DNA of 64,000 nt from contig NZ_MWLO01000137.1 of assembly GCF_002198735.1 (NCBI RefSeq), positions 248,001-312,000 on the forward strand. Direction: 5' to 3'. The notes beneath the pieces were generated by a model. That model worked only from the letters and a program-made list of their open reading frames with translations, was not told the origin of the DNA and ran no database searches. Positions 20,723-30,981 of this stretch are shown here, piece after piece. Both the position numbers and the translations under genes were made by a program. How positions within the stretch are numbered: position 1 is the first letter of the stretch; each line of letters begins with the position of its first letter. The DNA comes from Ideonella sp. A 288. GTDB taxonomy: Bacteria; Pseudomonadota; Gammaproteobacteria; Burkholderiales; Burkholderiaceae_C.

Positions 20723-23086
20723 TCAGGGTTCGGCGGCGTCGCGAAAATCGGGCCGCCGCGGGTCGCGCAGCAGCTGGTAGCCGGGCACATTGTCCTTCAA
20801 CACCTGCAGCGAGTTGGCACCGATCCGCGACAGACCCACCAGCTCGAGCTGCAGCATCAGCCGCGTGGTGGCCTCGCTGGCACCGGTGGACACGCGCTGC
20901 GACACGATGCGGCCGATCCAGCAGCGCGCGTCGTACTCGAGGCCGACGATGGACTCGGTGATGCGGCTGTCGCGCATGCTGTAGTTGACGCGGCCCACGC
21001 CGTAGAGCGTGCCGCCGCAGCCCGACGACGCACCCACCGGCCGCGCCTGCCCGCGGTAGACGGGCCATTGCCACGCCAGCTCGACCTGCTCGGACAGGCC
21101 ACGCGAATAACGATAGCCGGCGCTCAGCGTCTGGAACGGCCCGGGCGAGAAGCTCGCGCCGAGGATGGAGCGCACCACGCGGCTCGAGTCGGGGTTGTAC
21201 TGCAGGGCGGCGTCGAGCTGCCAGCGCGGCACCACGCTGGTCGAACCCTCCAGCAGCACATCCGACAGCCGCTGGGTGAAGGGCGCGGGCACCGTCGTGT
21301 CGTCCGGGGCGCGGTACAGCACGCGGCGGTCGCGGAAGAGCACCCGCTGGCCCAGCGCCAGCCGCAGGATCTGCGCGCCGCTGGCGGCGTCGAACACCCG
21401 GGTCGACAGGCCGAGGGTGAGCTGGTGCGCATCGGACACGCGGTCGACGCCCGAGAAGGCGTTTTCGCCGAACAGCGACACCAGGTTGAACTCCCGGTCG
21501 GCCGAATCGAAGTTGGGCAGCGAGAGCTGGTCGCGGTACGGGGTGTTGACGTACAGCATCCGGGGCTCCAGCGTCTGGCGCCGGGTCTGGCCGAACCAGT
21601 GGCTCTCGCGCTCGAACACGAGGCCGGCGTCGACGCTGGCCGTCGGGATGATGCGGCCGGGGTGCCGGGCGTCCAGCCCGACGGCCGCGTCGAGCGAATA
21701 GGCCGCGGCGTTGAACGCCAGCTTGGGCGTCACCCAGGCGCCCGGCGTGATCCAGGGCCGGCTGATCTGGCCCAGCGCATGCCAGCGCCAGCCGGTGGGC
21801 CGCCGGGCCGAGGCCGTGCCATCGGGCCTGGTGAAGCGGTTGAATTCGGTCTCCAGCGAGGCCCGCCAGCCCGGCATCAGAGCAGGCTCAACGCGCAGGC
21901 CGATCTGCGGGCTGCGCTGGTAGGGCGAATCGATGGTGGTGTCGGCGTTGTCGGTCTGCAGCACCTGCCAGTGCAGCGCCCGGGCGTACAGCTGTCCGGG
22001 CCCGAGCCAGGTGTTCACCGAGCGCTCGACGCCCAGGTCGGCGGGCAGCAGGCGCGGGGTGGCGCTGGGCACCGAGGTGGGAAAGTCCTTCCAGTAGTCC
22101 TGGTCGGACACCCGCTGCACCTTCGCGCGGTAGCGCAGGCCACCGCCGACCACGCCCACCCCGTCGACACGCTGGCCGTCGTGCTCGAACAGCCAGGCAC
22201 GCCGCGAACCACCGAACACGCGGTCGTAGGGCAGCAGATCGACGACCACGCGGCCGCGGTCGCCCGGCTCGAGGTAACGGAACTCGGTCTCGGCCGACAG
22301 GCCGCGGCGGGTGCGCAGCGTGGGCGTGATCGTGGCGTCGCGGTGGGGCGCGATGTTCCAGTAGTACGGGATGCCGAGCTCGAAGCCGCTGCGGCTGTCC
22401 AGGCCCACGTTGGGCGGCAGCCAGCCGCTCTTGCGCGCATCCGACAGCGGGAAGCTGATGACCGGCAGCGCCAGGATCGGGGTGCCCAGGAAGCGCAGCA
22501 CCGCGCCCTCGGCGCGGCCTTCCTGCGTCTGCACGTCAAGCTTGACGCGGTCGGCCTGCAGCAGCCAGTCGGGGTCGCCCGAGCCGTCGCGCGGGCAACT
22601 GCTGTAGAGGGCCTTGGAGGCCACCGAGCGCGCATCGTCGATGAAGTCGATGCGCTCGGCGCGGCCGCCCGAGCCCAGCAGGCCGAGCTCGAACTCCGGC
22701 TGCAGGAAGAAGCCCTCGAAGCGCTGCACGCGCAGCTGCAGCTCGGGCCCCTTGTAGACGTTGCCTTCCTTGCGGATCTCGACATTGCCACGCGCCCGCG
22801 CCAGATCGTCGGCGTTGTCGTAGGTGAAGCGGTCGGCGCGGATGACCATGCCGGCGCGGCGGAACTCGACCCGGCCCTCGGCCACCGCGTCCAGATCGGG
22901 GCGCACGCGCAGTTCGTCGGCCAGCAGAAACACCGGGCGCTGGCGCGAGGACTCGCCCGCCGGCGGTGGCGACAGCGACGGGCTGGTCTGCAGGCGGGGC
23001 TCGGCCCAGGCGCCTGCCACCGCCGCCGCGAGGGGGGCCAGCATCAGGCAGCGCAGCGATCGCGGGAACCGGTGGGTCTGGGGCAC
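20723..23086 (-). CDS. lptD: LPS-assembly outer-membrane protein LptD
   Basis: A protein of about 787 aa that forms the LPS-inserting barrel with LptE. The periplasmic OstA/LptA-like domain shows LLADELRVRPDLDAVAEG and ADRFTYDNADDLARARGNVEI. A long beta-barrel follows, with the LptD segment NVGLDSRSGFELGIPYYWNIAPHRDAT split over its start, and a C-terminal GLEYDARCWIGRI. The N-terminus is uncertain: a GTG at 23086 gives a basic n-region plus hydrophobic core ending AGAWA, the best signal peptide. An ATG at 23044 gives a shorter leader; an ATG at 23215 gives 830 aa and would overlap, base for base, an ATG of the opposite strand. Confidence 0.92.
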   Translation of the reverse strand: MPQTHRFPRSLRCLMLAPLAAAVAGAWAEPRLQTSPSLSPPPAGESSRQRPVFLLADELRVRPDLDAVAEGRVEFRRAGMVIRADRFTYDNADDLARARGNVEIRKEGNVYKGPELQLRVQRFEGFFLQPEFELGLLGSGGRAERIDFIDDARSVASKALYSSCPRDGSGDPDWLLQADRVKLDVQTQEGRAEGAVLRFLGTPILALPVISFPLSDARKSGWLPPNVGLDSRSGFELGIPYYWNIAPHRDATITPTLRTRRGLSAETEFRYLEPGDRGRVVVDLLPYDRVFGGSRRAWLFEHDGQRVDGVGVVGGGLRYRAKVQRVSDQDYWKDFPTSVPSATPRLLPADLGVERSVNTWLGPGQLYARALHWQVLQTDNADTTIDSPYQRSPQIGLRVEPALMPGWRASLETEFNRFTRPDGTASARRPTGWRWHALGQISRPWITPGAWVTPKLAFNAAAYSLDAAVGLDARHPGRIIPTASVDAGLVFERESHWFGQTRRQTLEPRMLYVNTPYRDQLSLPNFDSADREFNLVSLFGENAFSGVDRVSDAHQLTLGLSTRVFDAASGAQILRLALGQRVLFRDRRVLYRAPDDTTVPAPFTQRLSDVLLEGSTSVVPRWQLDAALQYNPDSSRVVRSILGASFSPGPFQTLSAGYRYSRGLSEQVELAWQWPVYRGQARPVGASSGCGGTLYGVGRVNYSMRDSRITESIVGLEYDARCWIGRIVSQRVSTGASEATTRLMLQLELVGLSRIGANSLQVLKDNVPGYQLLRDPRRPDFRDAAEP

Positions 23087-23194
23087 GTGTGTCGGGTGGG
23101 ATCGGGCCACGGCAGCGGGCCGGGTCGGCGGGCCATGCCGGGATGCCTCGGGCCAGGCGGTGGGCCATGCGCCGGTCACCAGGCCGGCGCTTCG

Positions 23195-23200
23195 TAGAAT
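23195..23200 (+). promoter_or_regulatory. -10 element TAGAAT upstream of amgK
   Basis: TAGAAT followed by CG lies 13 nt before an in-frame ATG (23214) and 94 nt before the more likely ATG (23295) of amgK. It is the same hexamer as before bamE. No -35 is visible. Confidence 0.4.
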
Positions 23201-23294
23201 CGAACGATTATCCATGAGCGCCCCCTGGCCCAGGCTGCGCACGGCCCGCCCTGCACGGGGGCCCGGCAAAGCGGCCGCGCCACCTTTCCGTCCG

Positions 23295-24353
23295 ATGACC
23301 ACCGACCGTTCCATCCGCTGGGCCGATGCCGGCCGCGAGGCCGCCTTCGAGCAATGGCTGGCCCCCTTGTGCACCGCCCATGGCCTGGACCGCGCCACGC
23401 TGGCGCCGGCTTCGGCGGACGCCAGCTTCCGGCGCTACTTCCGCATCCAGGGCCGCAGCGGCCCGATGATCGTGATGGACGCGCCGCCGCCGCAGGAGGA
23501 CGTGCGCCCCTTCCTCGACATCGGCCAGCGTGTGCGCGACGCCGGCCTGCACGCGCCCGAGGTCTTTGCCGCCGACCCGGCGCAGGGCTTCCTGCTGCTG
23601 GCCGACCTGGGCTCGCGGCTGTACCTCGACGAACTGACCCAGGCCGATGCCGCGCGCGGCGATCGCCTGATGCGTGACGCGCTGGCCGCGCTGGCGCAAT
23701 GGCAGCGCGCCGGCCGCACCGACGGCCTGCCCGACTACGACGAGGCCCTGCTGCGGCGCGAGATGGCGCTGTTCCCCGAATGGTGCGTCGGGCGCGAGCA
23801 CGGCATCACCTGGACCGACACGCAGCGCGCGGTGTGGGACCGCGTCACCGACGCGCTGGTGCGCAGCGCGCTGGCGCAACCCCAGGTGGCCGTGCACCGC
23901 GATTGGATGCCGCGCAACCTGATGGTGTGCGAACCCAACCCCGGCATCCTCGACTTCCAGGACGCGGTGCGCGGCCCGGTAACCTACGACATCGCCTCGC
24001 TTCTGCGCGACGCCTTCCTGTCGTGGGACGAGGAGCGCGAGATCGACTGGGCCGCGCGCTGGTGGGAACGCGCCCGCCGCGACGGCCTGCTGCAGGACCA
24101 CGCGATGGCCGAGGATTTCGGCGAGGCCTGGCGCGCGCTCGAGTGGATGGGGCTGCAGCGCCACCTGAAGGTGGCCGGCATCTTCTGCCGCCTGAAGCAC
24201 CGCGACGGCAAGGACCGCTACGCCGCCGACCTGCCGCGCTTCTTTGCCTACATCACCAAGGTGGCGCTGCGCTACCGCCAGCTGCAGCCGCTGGTGGCGC
24301 TGATCGAGCCGATGAGCGGCACGCTGGTGACCACCGGCTTCTCGATGCGCTGA
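23295..24353 (+). CDS. amgK: Anomeric N-acetylmuramate/N-acetylglucosamine kinase AmgK
   Basis: A 352-aa aminoglycoside-phosphotransferase-fold kinase of the peptidoglycan-recycling shortcut, which phosphorylates MurNAc/GlcNAc at C1. Motifs: ASADASFRRYFRIQ near the N-terminus, IVMDAPPPQEDVRPF, LLADLGSRLYLDEL, the catalytic VHRDWMPRNLMV and metal-binding GILDFQDAVRGPVTYDIASLL. The position divergent from lptD is the conserved amgK locus. The usual partner murU (MurNAc-1-P uridylyltransferase) is not next to it. An ATG at 23214 would add 27 low-complexity residues; conserved sequence begins just after 23295. Confidence 0.88.
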   Translation: MTTDRSIRWADAGREAAFEQWLAPLCTAHGLDRATLAPASADASFRRYFRIQGRSGPMIVMDAPPPQEDVRPFLDIGQRVRDAGLHAPEVFAADPAQGFLLLADLGSRLYLDELTQADAARGDRLMRDALAALAQWQRAGRTDGLPDYDEALLRREMALFPEWCVGREHGITWTDTQRAVWDRVTDALVRSALAQPQVAVHRDWMPRNLMVCEPNPGILDFQDAVRGPVTYDIASLLRDAFLSWDEEREIDWAARWWERARRDGLLQDHAMAEDFGEAWRALEWMGLQRHLKVAGIFCRLKHRDGKDRYAADLPRFFAYITKVALRYRQLQPLVALIEPMSGTLVTTGFSMR

Positions 24354-24389
24354 GCGCCGCGCGGCCGGCCGGGGACAAGCCCGAGCCCG

Positions 24390-25865
<1,476 letters not shown>

Positions 25866-25902
25866 GGCGGGGCCTCGGTGCGATGGTCTGGGAAGCGCGA
25901 GT

Positions 25903-26745
25903 CTAGTGGCCGCGCGCGGCCAGCCAGCGCGTCAGCGTGGACAGCACCTCGGCCCGGTCGGGTTCATTGAAGATCTCGTGGCGCATCGCGCCGAAGCAGC
26001 GCGCCTCGACCACGCCCGGCGGTGCCGCCGCGGCAAAGGCCGCGCTGCCGCGAGGCGCCACGCAGCGGTCGGCGCCGGCGTACATCAGCAGCGTCGGCAG
26101 CGCCCAGCGCGGGGCCAGCGCACGCACCTGTGCGCCGCCGTCGACGATGAAGCGCACCAGCCGCGGCGTGATGCGGTCGTGCACCAGCGGGTCGGCCCGG
26201 TAGGCCGCCACCACCTCGGCATCGTGCGACAGCCATTCGGCCTGCAGGCCGTTGCCCAACGCCAGATCGGGCGCCAGCCGGCGCAGCAGCGCGAGCAGGG
26301 CCTTCTGGCCCAGGTGCATGCCGGGGTCGAGCGCGGGCGACGACATCACCAGCGCGTCCACCGGCCGCCACCAGTGCGCGGTGGCCGCCGCCAGGCCCTC
26401 GGCGACGAAGCGGCCGGCGAGCAGACCGCCCAGGCTGTGGCCCAGCAGCACCAGCGGCCCGGGGTGCTCGGCCTGCACCGCCTCGACGACGCGGCCCAGG
26501 TCGGCCAGCAGGCTGTCGTCGGCCGGGATCGCGCCGCGCGGCCCGCCCGAGGCGCCATGGCCGCGGTGGTCGAAGGCCACCACCGTCCATCCCAGGGCCG
26601 CCAGGTGAGCCGCCAGGGCGGCGTAGCGCCCGCCATGCTCGCCCAGCCCGTGCACCACCAGCACCGTACCGCGCGCCGGTCGGGCCGACGCCGGCCACAG
26701 GTGCCCCTGCAGCGGCACCCCGTCGGCGGTGGCGATCGGACGCAT
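25903..26745 (-). CDS. Alpha/beta hydrolase, monoacylglycerol-lipase-like
   Basis: A 280-aa serine hydrolase (hydrolase_4 / serine aminopeptidase S33 type). It has VLVVHGLGEHGGRYAALAAHL (oxyanion region), the strand AFDHRGHGASGG, the nucleophile elbow VLLGHSLGGLLAGR with catalytic Ser, an Asp in MYAGADRCVAP, and the C-terminal His in MRHEIFNEPDRAE. These are the hallmarks of monoacylglycerol lipases/lysophospholipases. There is no signal peptide. It lies 37 bp upstream of the M20 peptidase on the same strand. Physiological substrate is inferred. Confidence 0.85.
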   Translation of the reverse strand: MRPIATADGVPLQGHLWPASARPARGTVLVVHGLGEHGGRYAALAAHLAALGWTVVAFDHRGHGASGGPRGAIPADDSLLADLGRVVEAVQAEHPGPLVLLGHSLGGLLAGRFVAEGLAAATAHWWRPVDALVMSSPALDPGMHLGQKALLALLRRLAPDLALGNGLQAEWLSHDAEVVAAYRADPLVHDRITPRLVRFIVDGGAQVRALAPRWALPTLLMYAGADRCVAPRGSAAFAAAAPPGVVEARCFGAMRHEIFNEPDRAEVLSTLTRWLAARGH

Positions 26746-26876
26746 CCGGCCAGTGTAGCCAGGGGCGCGGTCGACGACCCATCCGCGCGTCCCGGCCTAC
26801 ACTGGGCCCTGACCGCCACCCGCAGGGACCTTGCTTGGCCCGACCCGCACCGCGCCCCAAGGCGCGCCACACCACG

Positions 26877-27551
26877 ATGCCCCTTGCCCCTGGCCGCGCT
26901 TCGGACGCGCTCGCGCCAACGACCTCGGCGGCGCGCCGCGCCGGCGCGGCCGCCCGGGGCGCGCTGGCCGCCGGGGTGACGCTCCTCGCCGGATGCGCCG
27001 CCCCGCCGCAAGCGCCGCCAGCGCCCGATGCCGCAGCCGCCTACACAGTGCCCGCCGGGGCGCCCACTGCCCGCCTGCTGATGCGGGCCACGGTGGCGGC
27101 GCCCGACCGCTTCGTCGTCTTCGCGCTCGACGATGCCGTGCTGTGCAAAGGCCCCAAGGTGGTGGGCCGCGGCGGGGGCAACCAACAGCCCGCCGCGGCC
27201 GTGCTGGCCGCGGGCGTGCTGACCACGCTGGATTTCATGGTCATCAAGCCGCCGCGCCAGACCTGCCTGGTGCGCTGGAGCTTCACGCCGGTGGCCGGCC
27301 GCACCTACGCGCTGCAGGGCGGCGTCAGCGCCGGCAACTGCGGCGCGGTGGTGCTCGACGCCACGCTGCCCGACCAGGTGAAACCCGCCGAAGGCGCACT
27401 GCGCCGCAACCCCACGGGCCAGTCGTGCCTGCCGCTCGACAAATCCACACCAGCGCCGAGGTCGATGCTCGAAGGCGGCCAGGTCGATGGCGAGGCCGTG
27501 CTCAACCCGGCGGCCACCACCGCCGACCTCGAAGGCCTGATCCGCCCATGA
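26877..27551 (+). CDS. Predicted lipoprotein of unknown function
   Basis: A 224-aa protein with no recognised family. A basic, Ala-rich leader leads into a lipobox (AAGVTLLAGCAAPP), so it is probably a lipoprotein. The mature part begins with a Pro/Ala linker, then a compact domain with four cysteines (AVLCKGPK, RQTCLVRW, AGNCGAV, GQSCLPLD) that could form two disulfides in the periplasm. The start is the ATG at 26877; a TTG at 26835 is less likely. Its TGA overlaps the ATG of the trypsin-like protease gene, so the two are translationally coupled and may act together. Confidence 0.7.
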   Translation: MPLAPGRASDALAPTTSAARRAGAAARGALAAGVTLLAGCAAPPQAPPAPDAAAAYTVPAGAPTARLLMRATVAAPDRFVVFALDDAVLCKGPKVVGRGGGNQQPAAAVLAAGVLTTLDFMVIKPPRQTCLVRWSFTPVAGRTYALQGGVSAGNCGAVVLDATLPDQVKPAEGALRRNPTGQSCLPLDKSTPAPRSMLEGGQVDGEAVLNPAATTADLEGLIRP

Positions 27552-28354
27552 ACCACGCGCCTGCTCCGCGCCACGGGTCGGCGGCCCGATCGTCCTATCG
27601 CCGATGGGGCGCGTCCATCGGACGGCTGTCCCCGTCCGCAGGGTCGCGGCGGGCCGGCGGCAGCCTGGTGGCGCTGGCCCTGGTGCTGGCCGGCCTGCCC
27701 GCGCTGGCGCAGCCGCTGACCCCCGCCGAGGTCTTCGCCAAGGTCTCGCCCAGCCTGTGGAAGGTGATCGGGCTGGACGCCGACGGCCTGGCGCTGGGCC
27801 AGGGCAGTGCCGTGGTGGTGGCCCCGCAGACCCTGGTCACCAACTGCCACGTGCTGGCAAAAGCCAAGCGTGTGCTGCTGCGCCGCAATGCCGCGCCCGA
27901 CAGCCCGGGCGTCGACGCCCGGCTCTCGGCCTGGGACGTGCAGCGCGACCTGTGCCAGCTCACCGCGGCCGCGGTCGAATCGCCCGCCGTGGCGCTGGGC
28001 CGCACCGAGGCCCTGGCCATCGGCCAGCCCGCCTACGCCATCGGCCACCCGCGCGGGCTCGACCTGACGATGAGCGAGGGCCTGGTGTCGTCGCTGCGCC
28101 GCAACGCCGCCGGGCAGTTGCTGCTGGTGCAGACCTCGGCCGCCATCTCGGGCGGCTCGAGCGGCGGCGGCCTGTTCGACGACCAGGGCGCGCTGGTCGG
28201 CCTGACGACCATCGCCTCGGTGTCGGCCACCGCGCAGAACCTCAACTTCGCGATCCCGGCAGAGTGGATCCGCGACCTGCCACGGCGGCATGCCGCGCTG
28301 CGGGCCGCCGCCTCGGCCTCCTCACCGGCATCGGCGCCGACAGGCACGCGCTGA
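27548..28354 (+). CDS. Exported trypsin-like serine protease (S1/HtrA-type fold)
   Basis: A 268-aa protease. After an Arg/Ser-rich N-terminus there is a signal-like hydrophobic stretch ending LPALAQP. The chymotrypsin-fold triad is present: His in LVTNCHVLAKA, Asp in VQRDLCQLT, Ser in SAAISGGSSGGGLF. No PDZ domain follows, unlike DegP/DegQ. It is coupled to the upstream lipoprotein by an ATGA overlap. Its location is probably periplasmic; substrate is unknown. Confidence 0.85.
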   Translation: MNHAPAPRHGSAARSSYRRWGASIGRLSPSAGSRRAGGSLVALALVLAGLPALAQPLTPAEVFAKVSPSLWKVIGLDADGLALGQGSAVVVAPQTLVTNCHVLAKAKRVLLRRNAAPDSPGVDARLSAWDVQRDLCQLTAAAVESPAVALGRTEALAIGQPAYAIGHPRGLDLTMSEGLVSSLRRNAAGQLLLVQTSAAISGGSSGGGLFDDQGALVGLTTIASVSATAQNLNFAIPAEWIRDLPRRHAALRAAASASSPASAPTGTR

Positions 28355-28412
28355 TCGCGACCGCCCCTGCGCGGCGGGGCAAGGGCGACACGGCGCGCCC
28401 GTGCCGCCTGCC

Positions 28413-28781
28413 CTACCCCATGCAGAACACGTTGAGCTTGTTGCCGTCGAGGTCGCGGAAGTAGCCGGCGTAGAAGCCCTCGCCGCGCGGACCGGCGGCG
28501 CCTTCGTCCTGGCCTCCGAGGGCCAGCGCCTTGCGGTACAGGCGGTCGACCTTCTCGTGGCTGTCGACGGCGATCGCCACCATCGTGCCGTTGCCCGCGG
28601 TGGCGGCCTTCTGGTCGAAGGGCACCATGATGCCCAAGGCCGGCTGGTCCATCGTCGTGCCCCAGGCATAGCCGCGGCCGAAGTCCATGATGCGCCCGAT
28701 GCCAAGCTCGGCCAGCAGCGCGTCGTAGAACGCGGCGGCGCGGGGCAGGTCGTTGGTGCCGAGGGTGACGTAGCCGATCAT
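28413..28781 (-). CDS. VOC-family (glyoxalase/bleomycin-resistance-like) protein
   Basis: A 122-aa single-domain vicinal-oxygen-chelate protein: MIGYVTLGTNDLPRAAAFYDALL at the start, a His/Gln/Glu metal-site pattern, and the closing FYAGYFRDLDGNKLNVF. Such proteins include glyoxalases, dioxygenase subunits and resistance proteins, and function cannot be assigned. The ATG at 28781 overlaps the stop of the upstream LysR gene, so both are on one transcript. Confidence 0.85.
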   Translation of the reverse strand: MIGYVTLGTNDLPRAAAFYDALLAELGIGRIMDFGRGYAWGTTMDQPALGIMVPFDQKAATAGNGTMVAIAVDSHEKVDRLYRKALALGGQDEGAAGPRGEGFYAGYFRDLDGNKLNVFCMG

Positions 28782-29827
28782 GGTCGTGCCTTTCGGGTGG
28801 AACCTGGGGTCGCCGATCGTGCCACAGGCGACATCGCCACGGAAGCGGGCATCACCGACGCCGCGGCCGCCACCGTGGGGCATCCCGCGGCCTCGAGCCA
28901 CCGGTCGCGCTCGCCGCCGCCGAAGGTCTCGACCAGGAAGTCGACGAAGGCCCGGGTGCGCGCAGGCAGGTGCTTGCGCGTGGGCACGCCGGCATGGATG
29001 GTCAGCGCGAAGATGCGCCACTCCGGCAGCAGGCGTTCGAGGCGGTGCGACATCAGGCCATCGGCGGCCACGAACGACGGCAGGCCGGCCACGCCCATGC
29101 CGGCCAGCACCGCGGCATGGGTGGTGTCGAGGTGGATGGTGGTCAGCGCGGCGCGCGGCGGCACCACGTCCACGCGCTCGGGTTCGCCATCGGCGCCCAG
29201 CGCGGTCTCGTGGGTGAAGCTCAGCACGCGGCGCGCGGTGGTCAGCGTCGGCAGCAGCATGTCGACCTCCAGGATCTGCATCGGATGGTTGAGACGCCCG
29301 ACGCGGTCGAGGTAGGCCGGCGCGGCGCAGATGATGACCTCCGACACCGCGATGCGGCGGGCGACGAAATCGCCATCGCGCAAGCCGTGCCCGGTCATCA
29401 GGATCGACACGTCGTGGGTGTCGTCCACCGTTTCCACCGGCCCCGGCACGGTGAGTTCCAGCGTCACGTGCGGGTGCCGGGCCCGGAACACCGGCAGGTG
29501 CCGGGCCAGCTGGTGCACCGCGAAGGCCGGCGGCACCAGCACCTTGAGGTGGCCACGCAGGTCCTTCACCGAGCGGGCGGCGGCGGCCTCGGCCTCCTCC
29601 ACGTCGGCCAGGATCTGGCGCGCATGGTCGACGTAGGTCTCGCCGACCTCGGTCAGCGACATGCGGCGCGTGGTGCGGTTGAGCAGCCGGGCGCCGAGGT
29701 GCGCCTCGAGCTCGGCCACCTGGCGGGTGACCACCGCCGGGGCCAGGTCGAGCGCGCGCGCCGCGGCGGCGAAGCCCTGCTCGTCGACGACGCGGACGAA
29801 GGTCCGCATGGCGCGCATCAGGTCCAT
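28778..29827 (-). CDS. LysR-family transcriptional regulator
   Basis: A 349-aa LysR regulator. The N-terminal winged HTH reads MRTFVRVVDEQGFAAAARALDL and VTRQVAELEAHLGARLLNRTTRR, and a periplasmic-binding-like effector domain follows. The C-terminus is about 40 residues longer than average LysR proteins and Ala-rich. Its stop overlaps the VOC gene start. A possible minus-strand -10 (GATAAT, complement of 29871-29876) lies 44 nt upstream of the start. Effector and targets are unknown. Confidence 0.9.
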   Translation of the reverse strand: MDLMRAMRTFVRVVDEQGFAAAARALDLAPAVVTRQVAELEAHLGARLLNRTTRRMSLTEVGETYVDHARQILADVEEAEAAAARSVKDLRGHLKVLVPPAFAVHQLARHLPVFRARHPHVTLELTVPGPVETVDDTHDVSILMTGHGLRDGDFVARRIAVSEVIICAAPAYLDRVGRLNHPMQILEVDMLLPTLTTARRVLSFTHETALGADGEPERVDVVPPRAALTTIHLDTTHAAVLAGMGVAGLPSFVAADGLMSHRLERLLPEWRIFALTIHAGVPTRKHLPARTRAFVDFLVETFGGGERDRWLEAAGCPTVAAAASVMPASVAMSPVARSATPGSTRKARP

Positions 29828-30034
29828 GGATTCGCGGCCCTGGCCGCCCTCGATTGTTCGCGATTCAGGAATTATCCATTGACCGGCGCCCGATTGATGA
29901 GATCAGGGTAGACCCCTACAGTTGCCTTCATCGATGAGACACCCGCTCTGAAGACTCACCGAGGCGGACAAGACGGCGCACAAAGACAGCGTCGACCTGC
30001 CCGGTACCGTTCACACACTGTTATGGAATCCATC

Positions 30035-30349
30035 ATGAATACCACCCAACTGATCACCCTGTCCCTGGTCGCCTTCGCCAGCACCGCCGCGCTGGCCGAC
30101 GACATCACCATCGACCGCAGCCCCTTCGTGTCGGTCACCACGCGCGCCGACGTCAAGGCCGAGGTGCTGCAGGCCCGCACCCAGGGCACGCTGCTGGCGG
30201 CCGGCGAAGCCAGCCGGAAGGAGGCCCCCGTGCAGGTGGCGACGAGCCGCGAGGCGGTGCGGGCCGAGGTGCGCACCGCGAACCGCACGCACACGCTGCT
30301 GGCCGCCGGTGAACTGCTGACGCCGAATCGCAGCGTCCGCATGAACTGA
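30035..30349 (+). CDS. Small periplasmic DUF4148-like protein
   Basis: A 104-aa secreted protein: signal peptide MNTTQLITLSLVAFASTAALA, then two copies of one motif, TRADVKAEVLQARTQGTLLAAGE and SREAVRAEVRTANRTHTLLAAGE in two pieces, resembling DUF4148 proteins that are abundant in Burkholderiales. The function of the family is unknown. The ATG at 30035 is preferred over one at 30023 because it starts the signal peptide cleanly. It is a lone gene, convergent with metW. Confidence 0.75.
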   Translation: MNTTQLITLSLVAFASTAALADDITIDRSPFVSVTTRADVKAEVLQARTQGTLLAAGEASRKEAPVQVATSREAVRAEVRTANRTHTLLAAGELLTPNRSVRMN

Positions 30350-30358
30350 GCGACCGAA

Positions 30359-30380
30359 GCCAGGCCCTCCCGGGCCTGGC
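30359..30380. terminator. Bidirectional hairpin between DUF4148-like gene and metW
   Basis: A perfect 9-bp stem GCCAGGCCC/GGGCCTGGC with a TCCC loop lies in the 47-bp gap between two convergent stops. There is no T tract. A terminator role is inferred from position. Confidence 0.5.
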
Positions 30381-30396
30381 CGACCCGGGCCGGCGC

Positions 30397-30981
30397 TCAG
30401 CCGCGCTCGAACTTGAAGACCGCGACGCTGGCCATCAGGTTGGGCCAGCGCCGCACCGGCTCGCCATGGTGCAGCCCGAAGGCATCGAGGATGCGCAGGC
30501 CGTTGCGCTGCGCCAGCACCTCGAAATCGGCGAAGGTGCCGACCCGGATGTTGGGCGTGTCGTACCACTGGTAGGGCAGCGCCTTGGTCACCGGCATGCG
30601 CCCGCGCAGCACCGACAGGCGGTTGGGCCAGTGCGCGAAGTTGGGGAAGCTGACGATGCCCAGCCGCCCCACGCGCGCCGTCTCGCGCAGCATGCGCTCG
30701 GTGTTGCGCAGGTGCTGCAGCGTCTCGAGCTGCAGCACGACGTCGAAGCTCGCGTCCTCGAACAGCGCCAGGCCGTCCTCGAGGTTGAGCTGCACCACAT
30801 TCACGCCGCGCCGCGCGCAGGCCAGCAGGTTGCCGTCGTCGATCTCGACGCCGTAGCCAGTGCAGCCGCGGCGGTCGCGCAGGTGCGCCAGCAGCGCGCC
30901 GTCGCCACAACCCAGGTCGAGCACGCGGGCGCCTTCGGGCACCAGCGCCGCGATGGTCTCGAGGTCCTTGCGTTCGCTCAT
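30397..30981 (-). CDS. metW: Methionine biosynthesis protein MetW
   Basis: A 194-aa class I methyltransferase-fold protein that works with MetX in homoserine acylation, probably by activating it. SAM-type motif [15 protein letters not shown], followed by [18 protein letters not shown] and [21 protein letters not shown], which is typical of MetW; the C-terminus has [19 protein letters not shown]. The ATG overlaps the metX stop (ATGA), the conserved metXW arrangement. It shares the SAM-II-controlled transcript of metX. Confidence 0.95.
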   Translation of the reverse strand: MSERKDLETIAALVPEGARVLDLGCGDGALLAHLRDRRGCTGYGVEIDDGNLLACARRGVNVVQLNLEDGLALFEDASFDVVLQLETLQHLRNTERMLRETARVGRLGIVSFPNFAHWPNRLSVLRGRMPVTKALPYQWYDTPNIRVGTFADFEVLAQRNGLRILDAFGLHHGEPVRRWPNLMASVAVFKFERG

